Positions 16,303 through 24,741 of a DNA stretch of 49,482 nt are shown here, piece after piece. Origin of the DNA: Hyphomicrobiales bacterium (GTDB lineage: Bacteria; Pseudomonadota; Alphaproteobacteria; Rhizobiales; Hyphomicrobiaceae); assembly GCA_003963125.1 (NCBI GenBank), contig RXJK01000090.1, positions 20,007 to 69,488 on the forward strand, written 5' to 3'. The notes under the pieces are model-generated. The model searched no databases. It saw nothing but the letters and a program-made list of their open reading frames with translations, and was not told the DNA's origin. The position numbers were made by a program, and so were the translations under genes. The stretch's first letter is position 1, and every line of letters starts with the position of its first letter.

Positions 16303-18096
16303 ATGGCCAAGAAGACAGACGCCGCCTCCGACGAGGCCAATGCCGGGAGCGCCGCCGCGAAGCCCTACGTCGTGCTCGCGCGCAAGTACCGCCCGCAGAC
16401 CTTCGACGACCTGATCGGCCAGAGCGCCATGGTGACGACGCTGAAGAACGCGTTCGCCGCCGATCGCATCGCGCAAGGCTACATGCTCACGGGCGTCCGC
16501 GGCGTCGGCAAGACCACGACGGCCCGCATCCTGTCCCGCGCCCTCAACTATGAGCGCGACGGCGTGACGAAGCCGACGTTCGACATGCCGGTGCTGGGCA
16601 AGCACTGCCTCGAGATCATGGAAGGCCGCCACCCCGACGTGCTGGAGATGGACGCCGCCTCCAACACCGGCGTCGACAACATCCGCGAGATCATCGAGAG
16701 CGCGCGCTACAAGCCCATGGTCGCGCGCACGAAAGTGTTCCTCATCGACGAGGTGCACATGCTGTCGAAGGGCGCCTTCAACGCGCTCCTGAAGACGCTG
16801 GAAGAACCCCCGCCGCACGTGAAGTTCATCTTCGCCACGACGGAAGTGCGCAAGGTCCCCGTGACGGTCCTCTCGCGCACGCAGCGCTTCGACCTGCGGC
16901 GCGTGGACGTGCCGGAGCTGTCGGCGCATTTCCAGCGCATTATCGCCTCCGAGGGCGCCAAGGCCGAACCGGATGCCCTGGCTCTCATTGCACGCGCCGC
17001 CGAAGGCTCCGTGCGCGACGGCCTTTCGCTGCTCGATCAGGCCATCGCCATGGGCTCCGGCGCCGTGACCGCCGAGGCCGTGCGCGCCATGCTGGGCCTC
17101 GCCGACCGCGGCCGCATCTTCGATCTGCTCGAGCACGTCTTTGCAGGTCGCACCGCCGACGCCCTGCGGTCGCTCGAGGCGCTGCATCGCGACGGCGCCG
17201 AACCGCAGCAGGTGCTCACCGATCTCGCCGAGACGGTGCACCTCGCCATGCGCGTGAAGGTCGCCGGAGCCGAAGCCGCGGGAGAAGCCCTGTCCGCCGA
17301 GGAGCGTCGCCGCGCATCCTCGATCGCGGAACGCCTGTCCGTGCCGCTGCTCTCGCGCGCCTGGCAGATGCTGCTCAAAGGGCTCGAAGAGATCTCGCGT
17401 GCTCCCAGGCCCGGTGCTGCGGCCGAAATGGTGCTGATCCGCCTTGCCTACACGGCCGACCTGCCCTCGCCCGACGAACTCGTGCGCGCGCTCGGCGGTG
17501 CGCTGCCAGCACGCAATGGCGCCGCTCCACCGCGCGCGGAGCCCGCGCCCGCCAGCCGGGCGCCGGTGAACGAGTTCGTCGAGGAGGCCCCGCCTCCCCA
17601 AAGCCTCGACGACTACATCCTCGACGCGGAAGCGGAGATGGATGCCGATCTCGAGGCCAGCGACGAGGAAGCTCCGCGCACCGGCCGCACCGTGCCAACC
17701 GCGCGCGTCCTGCGCACCTTCCAGGACGTCATCGATCTCGCCGGCGAGCGCCGCGACGCCAAGCTCAAGTATCACCTCGAAGACCACGTCAGCCTGGTGA
17801 AGTTCGACCCCGCCGGCAGCATCGAGATGCATCTCTTGCCGCAGGCGCCGAAGGAGCTGCCCAACGAACTGCGCGAAAAGCTCAACGGCTGGACCGACCG
17901 CCGCTGGATGGTGGCGCTGAGCAAGACGCCGGGCGAGACGCCGGTCGGCGAAGTCCGCCGCCAGCGCGACGCGCAGGAGCTGCAGGAGATCCAGCGCCAT
18001 CCCGCCGTCGAGGCCGTCATGAAAGAGTTTCCCGGCGCACAGCTCACCGTGCGCCGCTTGCCCGGCCCCAAGAAGGACGAAACCGGCACCGGCTGA
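16303..18096 (+). CDS. dnaX: DNA polymerase III subunit gamma/tau
   Basis: A 597-residue clamp-loader ATPase. It has Walker A GVRGVGKT (64-71), Walker B with LIDEVHML (147-154) and the EMDAASNTGVDNIREI stretch (115-130). Domain III and an acidic linker (about 430-475) precede a tau-like C-terminal domain that would bind the polymerase alpha subunit and DnaB. The zinc module of E. coli DnaX is degenerate: only Cys102 remains in LGKHCLEIMEG. The usual SRC arginine-finger motif reads SRT here (LSRTQRF, about 190-196). No slippery sequence for a short gamma form was noticed. It is followed by ybaB 38 bases later; recR, the usual third gene, is absent. Confidence 0.95.
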   Translation: MAKKTDAASDEANAGSAAAKPYVVLARKYRPQTFDDLIGQSAMVTTLKNAFAADRIAQGYMLTGVRGVGKTTTARILSRALNYERDGVTKPTFDMPVLGKHCLEIMEGRHPDVLEMDAASNTGVDNIREIIESARYKPMVARTKVFLIDEVHMLSKGAFNALLKTLEEPPPHVKFIFATTEVRKVPVTVLSRTQRFDLRRVDVPELSAHFQRIIASEGAKAEPDALALIARAAEGSVRDGLSLLDQAIAMGSGAVTAEAVRAMLGLADRGRIFDLLEHVFAGRTADALRSLEALHRDGAEPQQVLTDLAETVHLAMRVKVAGAEAAGEALSAEERRRASSIAERLSVPLLSRAWQMLLKGLEEISRAPRPGAAAEMVLIRLAYTADLPSPDELVRALGGALPARNGAAPPRAEPAPASRAPVNEFVEEAPPPQSLDDYILDAEAEMDADLEASDEEAPRTGRTVPTARVLRTFQDVIDLAGERRDAKLKYHLEDHVSLVKFDPAGSIEMHLLPQAPKELPNELREKLNGWTDRRWMVALSKTPGETPVGEVRRQRDAQELQEIQRHPAVEAVMKEFPGAQLTVRRLPGPKKDETGTG

Positions 18097-18134
18097 CGCA
18101 TCCGATCGACGCCACGCCCTGAAAGGAGAGTTCG

Positions 18135-18452
18135 ATGGACCTCATGAAGATGATGAAGCAGGCGACCCAGCTTCAGTCGCGCATGCAGCAGATGCAGGAG
18201 GAGCTGGCGACGCTCGAAGTCGAGGGCCAGTCGGGCGGCGGGCTGGTGAAAGTCACCGTCAACGGCAAGTTCGACACGCGCGCCGTCAAGATCGACCCGA
18301 GCCTCCTGAAGCCGGAAGACGCCGAGATGGTGGAAGACCTCATCGTCGCGGCCCTCACCGACGCCAAGGGCAAGGCCGAAGCCCAGATCCAGGCGAAGAT
18401 GCAGGAGATCACCGGCGGCCTGCCGCTCCCGCCAGGCCTCAAGCTCTTTTGA
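18135..18452 (+). CDS. ybaB: YbaB/EbfC family nucleoid-associated protein
   Basis: A 105-residue YbaB/EbfC protein: an N-terminal helix rich in Met and Gln ([20 protein letters not shown]), the central [20 protein letters not shown], and a C-terminal helix ending in [12 protein letters not shown]. Family members are DNA-binding dimers that coat the nucleoid and are linked to recombination repair through dnaX-ybaB-recR operons. AAAGGAGAG six to fourteen bases before the ATG is a strong ribosome-binding site. The operon partner dnaX is upstream, but the next gene is an unrelated small secreted protein instead of recR. Confidence 0.95.
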   Translation: MDLMKMMKQATQLQSRMQQMQEELATLEVEGQSGGGLVKVTVNGKFDTRAVKIDPSLLKPEDAEMVEDLIVAALTDAKGKAEAQIQAKMQEITGGLPLPPGLKLF

Positions 18453-18532
18453 TCGGCGAGGCAGCGCGAAGCGCTTGCACGCGGCAGTGTCCGGCTGTGT
18501 ACTGCCTATCTCAGCCGAGAGGGGAGCCCGCC

Positions 18533-18793
18533 ATGAAGGCTTTGACCGTCGCCGCCTGCGCCGCTTGTCTCGTGAGCCTCGCCGTCACGCCTGCTTTGGC
18601 CCGCAAGCACAAACCGCTGAAGCACTATCGCAACTACGAAGCGTATCGCCCCTACTCCAACGCGACGGAGCGCCAGCGCCGCAACTCGCTGGCCTTCGAG
18701 ACCGGCGACTACTACGAGCGCATCCAGAGCGAGCAGGTGTTCGGCAGCCGCTCCTGGTGGATGCTCCAGAACCGCGGCGGCGGCCGCCGCTGA
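18533..18793 (+). CDS. Small secreted basic hypothetical protein
   Basis: An 86-residue protein with a clear Sec signal peptide (MKALTVAACAACLVSLAVTP, cleavage after ALA at about residue 22). The mature part is rich in Arg and Tyr (RKHKPLKHYRNYEAYRPYS) and ends with SWWMLQNRGGGRR. I do not recognise a family. ATG at 18533 is supported by GAGAGGGGAG upstream and by the signal peptide; the open frame upstream of it to 18449 has no secretion signal. It would be a basic periplasmic or surface peptide. Its gene directly precedes a palindromic repeat. Confidence 0.65.
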   Translation: MKALTVAACAACLVSLAVTPALARKHKPLKHYRNYEAYRPYSNATERQRRNSLAFETGDYYERIQSEQVFGSRSWWMLQNRGGGRR

Positions 18794-18843
18794 AAACCCG
18801 AAGCGGACCGCGCTTAGCACTCCGCTCCTTTCCGCTTTTGCCT

Positions 18844-18945
18844 TCCCGGCCGAGCGCAGCGAGAGCCGGGATCTTTCCCGGTTGCGATTTGCCGCGAAGC
18901 TGAAAGATCCCGGATAGCCGCGCTTGCGCGCGCCTTCCGGGAAAG
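18844..18945. repeat. Compound palindromic element (two hairpin units in inverted arrangement)
   Basis: Unit 1: CCCGGC (18845-18850) and GCCGGG (18865-18870) around GAGCGCAGCGAGA. Unit 2: TCCCGGAT near 18908-18915 and TTCCGGGA near 18935-18942 around a GCGC-rich stem. The two are also joined by GGATCTTTC (about 18869-18877) and its reverse complement GAAAGATCC (18902-18910). Unit 1 recurs at 36791 and 41828, unit 2 at 46441. This looks like a bacterial interspersed mosaic element. Confidence 0.8.
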
Positions 18946-18966
18946 CAAAAAGGGGTCGTTGCAGGA

Positions 18967-19221
18967 CTACGCAGCCTTCCCGCATCCGGCATGCGGCTTG
19001 AGAACGCGATCGGTCGAAGCCGGGAACTTTGCAAGCTTCTCCGCCGGCCGGATCGGGCGCCGCACAAGTTCGCCGCCGCAGTTGGGACACACCCCGCCGG
19101 GCAGGCGATGCTCCGCGCAATCGCTGCAGAAGGTGCATTCGAACGAGCACATCACGGCGTTGGTCGCGTCAGGCGGCAGGTCGGCGTCACAGCACTCGCA
19201 ATTGGGTTTCAGCTTCAGCAT
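18967..19221 (-). CDS. DUF1272 cysteine-rich zinc-binding-like protein
   Basis: An 84-residue protein matching DUF1272: MLKLKPNCECCDADLPPDA, then CSFECTFCSDCAE and CPNCGGELVRRP. At least nine cysteines in CxxC-like pairs form what looks like a compact zinc-ribbon or treble-clef unit within residues 8-55. ATG at 19221 is chosen because GGAGG lies seven to eleven bases upstream; the TTG four codons earlier overlaps that site. Function is unknown. The C-terminal 25 residues (after RPIRPAEKL) are variable. It stands alone, 50 bases from the start of neither neighbour's operon. Confidence 0.87.
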   Translation of the reverse strand: MLKLKPNCECCDADLPPDATNAVMCSFECTFCSDCAEHRLPGGVCPNCGGELVRRPIRPAEKLAKFPASTDRVLKPHAGCGKAA

Positions 19222-19270
19222 CGCGTCCTCCAATATCAGTCCCGAAATCTAGATCGAGCGGGCGCCACCA

Positions 19271-20239
19271 TCAATCGATGCGCACGCCGCTTTGCCGGAT
19301 AGGTACGGCCCACTTCTCGATCTCGCTCTTCACGAAGCCGGCGAGATACTCAGGGCTGCGCCGCTCCGGCGTCACGATCTGCGCGCCCAGCGCCCCGAGC
19401 CGCGCTTTCACGCCCTCGTCGTCCATGGCCGCGACCGCAACTTCGTTGAGCCGCCGCACGATCTCCGGCGGCGTGCCCTTCGGCGCGAAAATCGCATTCC
19501 AGGTGTAGGCCTCGAACCCGGCGAGCCCTTGCTCCTGCGCCGTCGGCAGGTCGGGCAAGGCCGGCGACCGCGTCTTGCCGAAATAGGCGAGCGCCTTGAG
19601 CGTCTGCGCCTGCACCTGCGGCACCGCGCCTGCGATCGTATCGCAGAAGTAGTCGACCTGGCCGGCGATGAGATCGTTCATGGCCGGCCCCGAGCCGCGA
19701 TAGGGCACGTGTGCCGTGTTCACCCCGATCGCCATGTTCAGCATCACGCAGCCCAGATGCACGGCCGAGCCGTTGCCGGCCGACGCGAAGTTCATTGTCG
19801 CCTGATTGGCCTTCGCATACGTGATGAACTCCTGCAGCGAATTGGGCGGCAGCGTCTTCTTCGTCAGCAGCACGAGCGGCACTTCCGCGATCAGCGCGAC
19901 CGGCGCGAAATCGCTCGCCGCATCGTACTGCGGCCGCGCATAAAGCGTCTGGTTCTGCGCGTGCGTGCCGACCGTGCCGATCATGATCGTCTGCCCGTCG
20001 GGCTTGGCTTTCGCGACGCGGCTTCCGCCCGTCATGCCGCCCGCGCCGCCGACGTTCTCGACGATCACCGACTGCCCGAGCGTCTTCGACATGTGTTCCG
20101 CGATGATGCGGCCGAGCACGTCCGTCGGCCCGCCCGCCGCGAACGGGATGACCATCGTGACCGGTCCGCTCGGATAACTCTGGGCCGCGGCCAAAGTCGT
20201 GGGCAGCAGGCAAAGGACGAGCGCGAACAGGCGCAGCAT
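19271..20239 (-). CDS. Tripartite tricarboxylate transporter substrate-binding protein (Bug family)
   Basis: A 322-residue periplasmic binding protein of the Bug/TctC family. The signal peptide is MLRLFALVLCLLPTTLAAAQ. Family hallmarks are VTMVIPFAAGGPTDVLGR (about 27-44), VENVGGAGGMTGG (about 60-72) and VPYRGSGPAMNDLIAGQVD (about 179-197). It would bind a carboxylate in the periplasm. No TctA or TctB membrane gene is adjacent, which is common for Bug proteins, so it may borrow a shared permease or act as a sensor. The ligand cannot be inferred from the sequence. Confidence 0.9.
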   Translation of the reverse strand: MLRLFALVLCLLPTTLAAAQSYPSGPVTMVIPFAAGGPTDVLGRIIAEHMSKTLGQSVIVENVGGAGGMTGGSRVAKAKPDGQTIMIGTVGTHAQNQTLYARPQYDAASDFAPVALIAEVPLVLLTKKTLPPNSLQEFITYAKANQATMNFASAGNGSAVHLGCVMLNMAIGVNTAHVPYRGSGPAMNDLIAGQVDYFCDTIAGAVPQVQAQTLKALAYFGKTRSPALPDLPTAQEQGLAGFEAYTWNAIFAPKGTPPEIVRRLNEVAVAAMDDEGVKARLGALGAQIVTPERRSPEYLAGFVKSEIEKWAVPIRQSGVRID

Positions 20240-20348
20240 GGCGAGGCTCCCTAGACTTTTCTCGTTGCCGGCTCCCTTTGCGAGAGCCTTGCAACGATCC
20301 TAGCGTGGAAGCGGCGCACCGCCATGGCCTTGCGGGGAAAGTCTGCCG

Positions 20349-21497
20349 TTAGGAGCGCGCGAGCACCATGTCGTCGCGATGGATCATGGCGGCGCGTCCC
20401 GCGTGCCCGAGGATGCTGGCGATCTCGCTCGATTTCTTGCCGATGATGAGCTGGGCCTCAGCCGTGGCGTAGGCGATGAGCCCTCGGCCGATCTCCCCGC
20501 CGTCGGGCCCACGGATCACCACGGAATCGCCGCGCTCGAAGCTGCCCTCGACGCGCGTGATGCCGGCTGGCAGCAGGCTCTTGCCCGCGAGCAGCGCGCG
20601 CTCGGCTCCTGCATCTACGGCAACCACCCCTTTCGGCTCGAGCTGCCCCGCGATCCAGCGCTTGCGCGCCGTGACCGGATCGGATGGCGCCAGGAACCAC
20701 GTGCAGCGCGCGCCCTCGCCCAGCGCCTTGAGCGGATTGAACACCTTGCCCGAGGTGATCACCATGTTGCAGCCCGAGGCGAGGGCAATTTTTCCCGCCT
20801 CGATCTTCGTCACCATGCCGCCCTTGGAGAGCTCCGTGCCGGCGCTCCCCGCCATGCCCTCGATCTCGGCCGTGATCTGGCGCACTTCTTCAACCAGCGC
20901 CGCATCCTGCGAGACGTTGGGCGGCGCCGTGTAGAGCCCTTCGATATCGGACAGGAGCACGAGGCAATCCGCACTCACCATGCTGGCGACGCGCGCCGAA
21001 AGACGATCGTTGTCGCCGTAGCGGATCTCAGTGGTAGCCACCGTGTCGTTCTCGTTGACGACGGGCACGACCTTCAGCCCGAGCAGCGTCTCGATCGTCT
21101 GCCGCGCATTGAGGTAGCGGCGGCGTTGCTCCGTATCTCCAAGGGTCAAGAGAATCTGCGCCGCATTGAGATTGCGCGCCTTGAAGACCGACTGGTAGAC
21201 GCTCGACAGCGAGATCTGCCCCACGGCCGCCGCCGCCTGGCTCTGTTCGAGCGGCAGCTCACCCTTTGGGAAGTTCAGGAGGTGCCGGCCGAGCGCGATC
21301 GCACCCGAAGACACGATGATCACCTCCTTGCCCTTGGCGACGAGGTCGGAGACGTCGTCAGCGAGGGCTTCAAGCCAGGCAGACTTCGGCCGGCCCTGTG
21401 CCCGGTCCACGAGCAGGCTCGATCCGATCTTGACGACGATGCGGCGCGCATTCGCCCATTGCGGACGGACGGCGGCGGTGCGGGCTTGGGCAGGCAT
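20349..21497 (-). CDS. proB: Glutamate 5-kinase
   Basis: A 382-residue enzyme phosphorylating L-glutamate to gamma-glutamyl phosphate, the first step of proline synthesis, in the cytoplasm. The amino acid kinase domain (about 18-265) starts [14 protein letters not shown] and contains [32 protein letters not shown] and [16 protein letters not shown] domain (about 290-370) follows, with [19 protein letters not shown]. Full length is normal for ProB with PUA. ATG at 21497 ([14 protein letters not shown]) is the best start. In many alphaproteobacteria proB sits between obg and proA; here neither is adjacent, and the gene is divergent from a crotonase operon 174 bases away. Confidence 0.95.
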   Translation of the reverse strand: MPAQARTAAVRPQWANARRIVVKIGSSLLVDRAQGRPKSAWLEALADDVSDLVAKGKEVIIVSSGAIALGRHLLNFPKGELPLEQSQAAAAVGQISLSSVYQSVFKARNLNAAQILLTLGDTEQRRRYLNARQTIETLLGLKVVPVVNENDTVATTEIRYGDNDRLSARVASMVSADCLVLLSDIEGLYTAPPNVSQDAALVEEVRQITAEIEGMAGSAGTELSKGGMVTKIEAGKIALASGCNMVITSGKVFNPLKALGEGARCTWFLAPSDPVTARKRWIAGQLEPKGVVAVDAGAERALLAGKSLLPAGITRVEGSFERGDSVVIRGPDGGEIGRGLIAYATAEAQLIIGKKSSEIASILGHAGRAAMIHRDDMVLARS

Positions 21498-21671
21498 GGC
21501 GGCGCGGGACCTTGGGCTTCGAAGCGCGGCACCATAGTGCACTCGCCCGGCCGAAGGAAGGCGTTGGCGCTGCGGCGTAATTCGGCACGGGTTTCCTGCC
21601 GCGCGGCGGGGTTTCGCGCCCCTTGCAACTGCAATAGGCTGTCCGCAAAGAACGCTTCGAGGGAGGAAAAG

Positions 21672-22472
21672 ATGGCCCAGGATGAGGCACCGGCCGACGG
21701 CCGCATTACGCGCAGGCGCGACGGACACGTGTTCCTGATCGGCATCGACCGGCCGAAGAAGCTCAACGGCTTTTCGCCCAAGATGCTGGTGGAGATCGCC
21801 GAGGCTTTCACGGAGTTCGAGCGCGACGCGGAGGCCCGCGTGGGCCTGCTCTATGCCGAGGGCAAGAACTTCACCGCCGGCCTCGAACTCGACAAGGTCG
21901 CGCCCGTGATGCGCGAGCGCGGCTCCGTCACGCCCTCGGGCCTCGTCGACCCGTTGTCGCTGCGCCCGCCGATCCGGTCGAAGCCGCTCGTTTGCGCGGT
22001 GCAGGGCATCTGCTTCACGCTCGGCATCGAGCTGATGCTGGCGGCTGACATCGTGATTGCCGCCGACGATTGCCGGTTCGCCCAGATCGAAGTGAAGCGT
22101 GGCATCATGCCGACCGGCGGCGCCACGATCCGCATCGTCGAGCGGGCAGGCTGGGGCAACGCCCAGCGCTATCTCCTCACCGGCGACGAATTCAACGCCG
22201 CCGAAGCTTATCGCCTGGGCCTCGTGCAGGAGGTCGTCACGGCCGGTAGCGAGAAAACCCGCGCCCGCGCCATCGCCGAGACCATCGCCGCACAGGCGCC
22301 GCTGGCGGTGCAAGCCTCGTTGAAGTCGTCGCGCCTGTCGGTGGATCAGGGCCCGCACGCCGCCATTCGCGACTTCAACGCCGAGCAGCACAAGCTGATG
22401 GCCACGGACGACGCCAAGGAAGGTGTGCGCTCTTTCGTCGAGCGCCGCGCCGGAAAATTCCAGGGCCGCTGA
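21672..22472 (+). CDS. Enoyl-CoA hydratase/isomerase (crotonase) family protein
   Basis: A 266-residue crotonase-fold protein. The oxyanion-hole segments are visible ([12 protein letters not shown], about 58-69, and [18 protein letters not shown], about 114-131). The position of hydratase Glu144 is kept in FAQIEVKRG, but the second catalytic glutamate (Glu164 of rat hydratase) appears to be replaced in the [12 protein letters not shown] segment. It may therefore be an isomerase, thioesterase or other crotonase instead of a standard hydratase; this alignment was by eye. ATG at 21672 has a GGGAGG site eight bases upstream. It is followed after 31 bases by an esterase gene, then an NTF2-like gene, forming a likely operon. 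Confidence 0.87.
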   Translation: MAQDEAPADGRITRRRDGHVFLIGIDRPKKLNGFSPKMLVEIAEAFTEFERDAEARVGLLYAEGKNFTAGLELDKVAPVMRERGSVTPSGLVDPLSLRPPIRSKPLVCAVQGICFTLGIELMLAADIVIAADDCRFAQIEVKRGIMPTGGATIRIVERAGWGNAQRYLLTGDEFNAAEAYRLGLVQEVVTAGSEKTRARAIAETIAAQAPLAVQASLKSSRLSVDQGPHAAIRDFNAEQHKLMATDDAKEGVRSFVERRAGKFQGR

Positions 22473-22503
22473 GCCCCGCCCCCATCGATTGGAAAGAAAA
22501 TCC

Positions 22504-23448
22504 ATGAGCCTCGATCCCGACTGCAAGCGCGTGCACGAACTCTACGCCCTCGCCAACCGCCCGCCGCTCGAGACCCTCACCCCCGCAGAAGCCCGCGAAG
22601 GCTATCGCCGCGCCACGACCATCCTTGCTTCCGATCCCGTCGACGTGGGCGAAGTCCGCGATCTTGCAGCGACCGGGCCAGCCGGCGCGATCCCCTTGCG
22701 CCTGTACCGCCCGAAGGGCGCGAACCCGCAAGCACCCTTGCCAGCGCTCGTCTTCTTCCACGGCGGCGGCTGGACCATCGGCGACTTCGACACGCATGAC
22801 GCCGTCTGCCGCGCGCTCTGTGCCGAAAGCGGCGTGGCCGTACTCGCCGTGGACTACCGCATGGCACCGGAGCACCGCTTCCCCGCTGCCGCGGAGGATG
22901 CCTACGCCGCCACGGCCTGGATCGCCGCCAACAGCAAGACGCTCGCAATCGATCCGACCCGCCTCGCCGTCGGTGGCGACAGCGCAGGCGGCAATCTATC
23001 CGCCGTCGTGGCACTGATGGCCCGCGACAAAGGCGGCCCCGCGCTGAAGCTGCAGGTGCTGATCTACCCCGCCGTCGATTTCACCATGAGCGCGAAGTCG
23101 TTCGAGACCAACGGCGACGTGCTGCCCCTGACGCGTGCCGCCGTCGTCTGGTTCCGCGATCACTATCTGGGACCCGACCTCGAAATCGTGGGGCGCGATT
23201 GGCGCGCGTCGCCCATCTTCGCCGACCTGAAAGGTCTCCCGCCGGCGTACGTCGTCACCGCCGGCTACGATGTCCTCTGCGATGAAGGCAAGGCCTACGC
23301 GGACAAGCTTGAAACCGCGGGCGTATCCGTGGAGCGCGCGCATTTCCCCGGCATGATCCACGGCTTCGTCACGATGGGCAAATACGTGCAGGCCGCGCAG
23401 ACGGCGCTGTCGGACTGCGCAAACGCGATCAAGCGCGCGCTCACCTGA
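22504..23448 (+). CDS. Alpha/beta hydrolase, hormone-sensitive-lipase family esterase
   Basis: A 314-residue carboxylesterase of the HSL (family IV) group. The oxyanion motif HGGGW is at 86-90, the nucleophile is Ser160 in GGDSAGGN, and Asp256 and His286 (MIHGF) complete the triad. No signal peptide is seen, so it is cytoplasmic. Enzymes of this type hydrolyse short acyl esters, lactones or related xenobiotics; the physiological substrate is unknown. The start ATG at 22504 follows GGAAAGAAA. The gene lies between a crotonase and an NTF2-like protein, so all three may act on one catabolic intermediate (inference). Confidence 0.9.
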   Translation: MSLDPDCKRVHELYALANRPPLETLTPAEAREGYRRATTILASDPVDVGEVRDLAATGPAGAIPLRLYRPKGANPQAPLPALVFFHGGGWTIGDFDTHDAVCRALCAESGVAVLAVDYRMAPEHRFPAAAEDAYAATAWIAANSKTLAIDPTRLAVGGDSAGGNLSAVVALMARDKGGPALKLQVLIYPAVDFTMSAKSFETNGDVLPLTRAAVVWFRDHYLGPDLEIVGRDWRASPIFADLKGLPPAYVVTAGYDVLCDEGKAYADKLETAGVSVERAHFPGMIHGFVTMGKYVQAAQTALSDCANAIKRALT

Positions 23449-23474
23449 GCGCAAAGAACGCAAGGGAGGTGGAG

Positions 23475-23942
23475 ATGGACTTTGCCAAGCTGCTCGAAGC
23501 CTTCGCATCCGCTGCCGCCCGCGGCGATGGCGATGCCCTGGCGGACCTCTTCACGGCAGACGGCACGTACGTCGATTATTTCTTCGGCCCCTTTACAGGC
23601 CGCGCCGCCATCAAGGAGATGCTGGCGCACTTCGGCGAAGGCGGCCGCGATTTCCGCTGGGAGTTCCACGCTCCCGCGCACGCGGGCGACATCGCCTACG
23701 CGAGCTACCGCTTCAGCGTCACCTCCACGCGTCCGGAAGCCAACAACGCGCGCGTCGTCTTCGACGGCATGTCCCGCTTCGACTTCGAAGGCGGCAAGAT
23801 CAAGCGCTACAGCGAGGTGTTCGATCGGGGGATGGCGCTCGCCCAGCAGGCCTACGAGCCCGAACGGCTCGTGAAGATCGGGCAGCGCTATGCGCGCACG
23901 TTGAAGGAGCAGCCGGAGTGGGCCCGGCACGTGAAGGCCTGA
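23475..23942 (+). CDS. NTF2-like/SnoaL family protein
   Basis: A 155-residue protein of the NTF2-like superfamily, small cone-shaped folds used as isomerases, dehydratases or ligand carriers. The N-terminal helix (FAKLLEAFASAAARGDGDAL), then LADLFTADGTYVDYFFGPFTGRAAI-like pattern (split about 24-48), matches the SnoaL/polyketide cyclase type. A longer C-terminal tail (RLVKIGQRYARTLKEQPEW) follows the fold. ATG at 23475 is preferred; a GTG two codons earlier overlaps the AGGGAGG ribosome-binding site. It follows the esterase gene by 26 bases. Catalytic or only binding role cannot be told. Confidence 0.8.
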   Translation: MDFAKLLEAFASAAARGDGDALADLFTADGTYVDYFFGPFTGRAAIKEMLAHFGEGGRDFRWEFHAPAHAGDIAYASYRFSVTSTRPEANNARVVFDGMSRFDFEGGKIKRYSEVFDRGMALAQQAYEPERLVKIGQRYARTLKEQPEWARHVKA

Positions 23943-23952
23943 AAAGCCAAAA

Positions 23953-23978
23953 GGCGCGGTGACCTTGCGCACCGCGCC
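23953..23978 (+). terminator. Hairpin ending the crotonase-esterase-NTF2 group
   Basis: Perfect 9-bp arms GGCGCGGTG (23953-23961) and CACCGCGCC (23970-23978) start ten bases after the NTF2-like stop codon. An A-rich stretch precedes the stem and there is no T run after it on the plus strand, so termination efficiency is uncertain. Confidence 0.45.
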
Positions 23979-24132
23979 CCATGGATCACGCCGGGGAAAT
24001 GATAGTCATGCAAGGTGCTACAACCTTAGAACCCGGCCCTTGAATTTCGCTTGAACGCATCATTCATTGGCGGTTCATGCATATGAGCGCGGACCTGGCC
24101 CTGCCAGTCCAACAGAGGATCTGGAACGACGC

Positions 24133-24411
24133 ATGGCCCTTTCGCGACCGCAGATCGTGTTTGTTCTCGTCAATGTCGTGCTCGGCGCCGTTGTTGGAGC
24201 TGCGGTGGCACGCATCCCCTCGTTCGCAGCGGTGCCCGTGCCGCTGTTCGGCTGGCTCGTCCTCGGCGTGCTGCTGACGGATCTGGCGAGCGGCTATCTC
24301 GCTGGCGCGCATCCGACTGCGGTGATCACCATGCAGGCCCGTATTGCCGCGCTCGTGCTTGCTTTCATCGCTTCGCTGATCGTCTCGGCAGGGCTGTCCA
24401 CGCCTGCGTGA
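24133..24411 (+). CDS. Small three-helix inner-membrane protein
   Basis: A 92-residue hydrophobic protein with three predicted membrane helices: about 6-27 (QIVFVLVNVVLGAVVGAAVA), 31-52 (VPVPLFGWLVLGVLLTDLA) and 69-89 (IAALVLAFIASLIVSAGL). I recognise no family. ATG at 24133 (MALSRPQ) removes a polar 22-residue extension that an upstream GTG would add; its ribosome-binding site is weak. It stands between a terminator-like hairpin and a CtrA-like box, apparently a single-gene unit. Two overlapping frames here lack membrane logic and were discounted. Confidence 0.6.
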   Translation: MALSRPQIVFVLVNVVLGAVVGAAVARIPSFAAVPVPLFGWLVLGVLLTDLASGYLAGAHPTAVITMQARIAALVLAFIASLIVSAGLSTPA

Positions 24412-24425
24412 TATCAGCACGCCCG

Positions 24426-24442
24426 TTAGCCGACGCTTAACC
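24426..24442 (+). promoter_or_regulatory. Candidate CtrA-binding site
   Basis: TTAG, seven bases, then TTAACC: one mismatch from the alphaproteobacterial CtrA full-site consensus TTAA-N7-TTAAC. It lies 56 bases upstream of the small secreted-protein gene at 24498 and just past the stop of the membrane-protein gene, in a plausible promoter position. Confidence 0.4.
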
Positions 24443-24497
24443 CTGCCGTGTTTGACTGAACGCAAGTGTCCAGTCGTGTGGCGGAAGGCGTTGCGTC

Positions 24498-24719
24498 ATG
24501 ATGTGGCGTGTTGCGTACGCAGTTGCGTGCGTGGTGTGTTCGGTTGCGATGAAAGGCTGTGCCGCGAACCCCTCGGGTCCTGCGACGGCCAGCGTCGGCT
24601 CGTCACTGGCGGAAACCGCCTTCGGCGTTCGCTCGACCTTTGGCGTCGACCAGCAGAAAGCGCGCGAAGACGCGATCATCGCCCGCGCCATCGCCGAGCA
24701 CGAGATGCGCCACCCCTGA
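24498..24719 (+). CDS. Small secreted hypothetical protein
   Basis: A 73-residue protein with an N-terminal hydrophobic segment (MMWRVAYAVACVVCSVAM) followed by KGCAANPSG. The cysteine after KG sits where a lipobox would end, but the residues before it (A-M-K-G) do not fit the consensus well, so lipoprotein status is doubtful. The mature part is helical and acidic/basic mixed, ending AIIARAIAEHEMRHP. No family recognised. A CtrA-like site lies upstream, and the convergent phasin gene begins its stop 23 bases downstream. Confidence 0.5.
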   Translation: MMWRVAYAVACVVCSVAMKGCAANPSGPATASVGSSLAETAFGVRSTFGVDQQKAREDAIIARAIAEHEMRHP

Positions 24720-24741
24720 CCGGCGCGCTTGGCAGGCAGCC

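Noticed and set aside
16057..18000. A 647-codon minus-strand frame across dnaX and part of ffs
   Set aside because: It runs over the SRP RNA and has low-complexity Gly/His/Arg content. dnaX on the plus strand has all clamp-loader motifs.
18533..19221. Searched for recR after ybaB
   Set aside because: The genes here encode a small secreted protein and a DUF1272 protein; no RecR motif (zinc finger or Toprim) is present.
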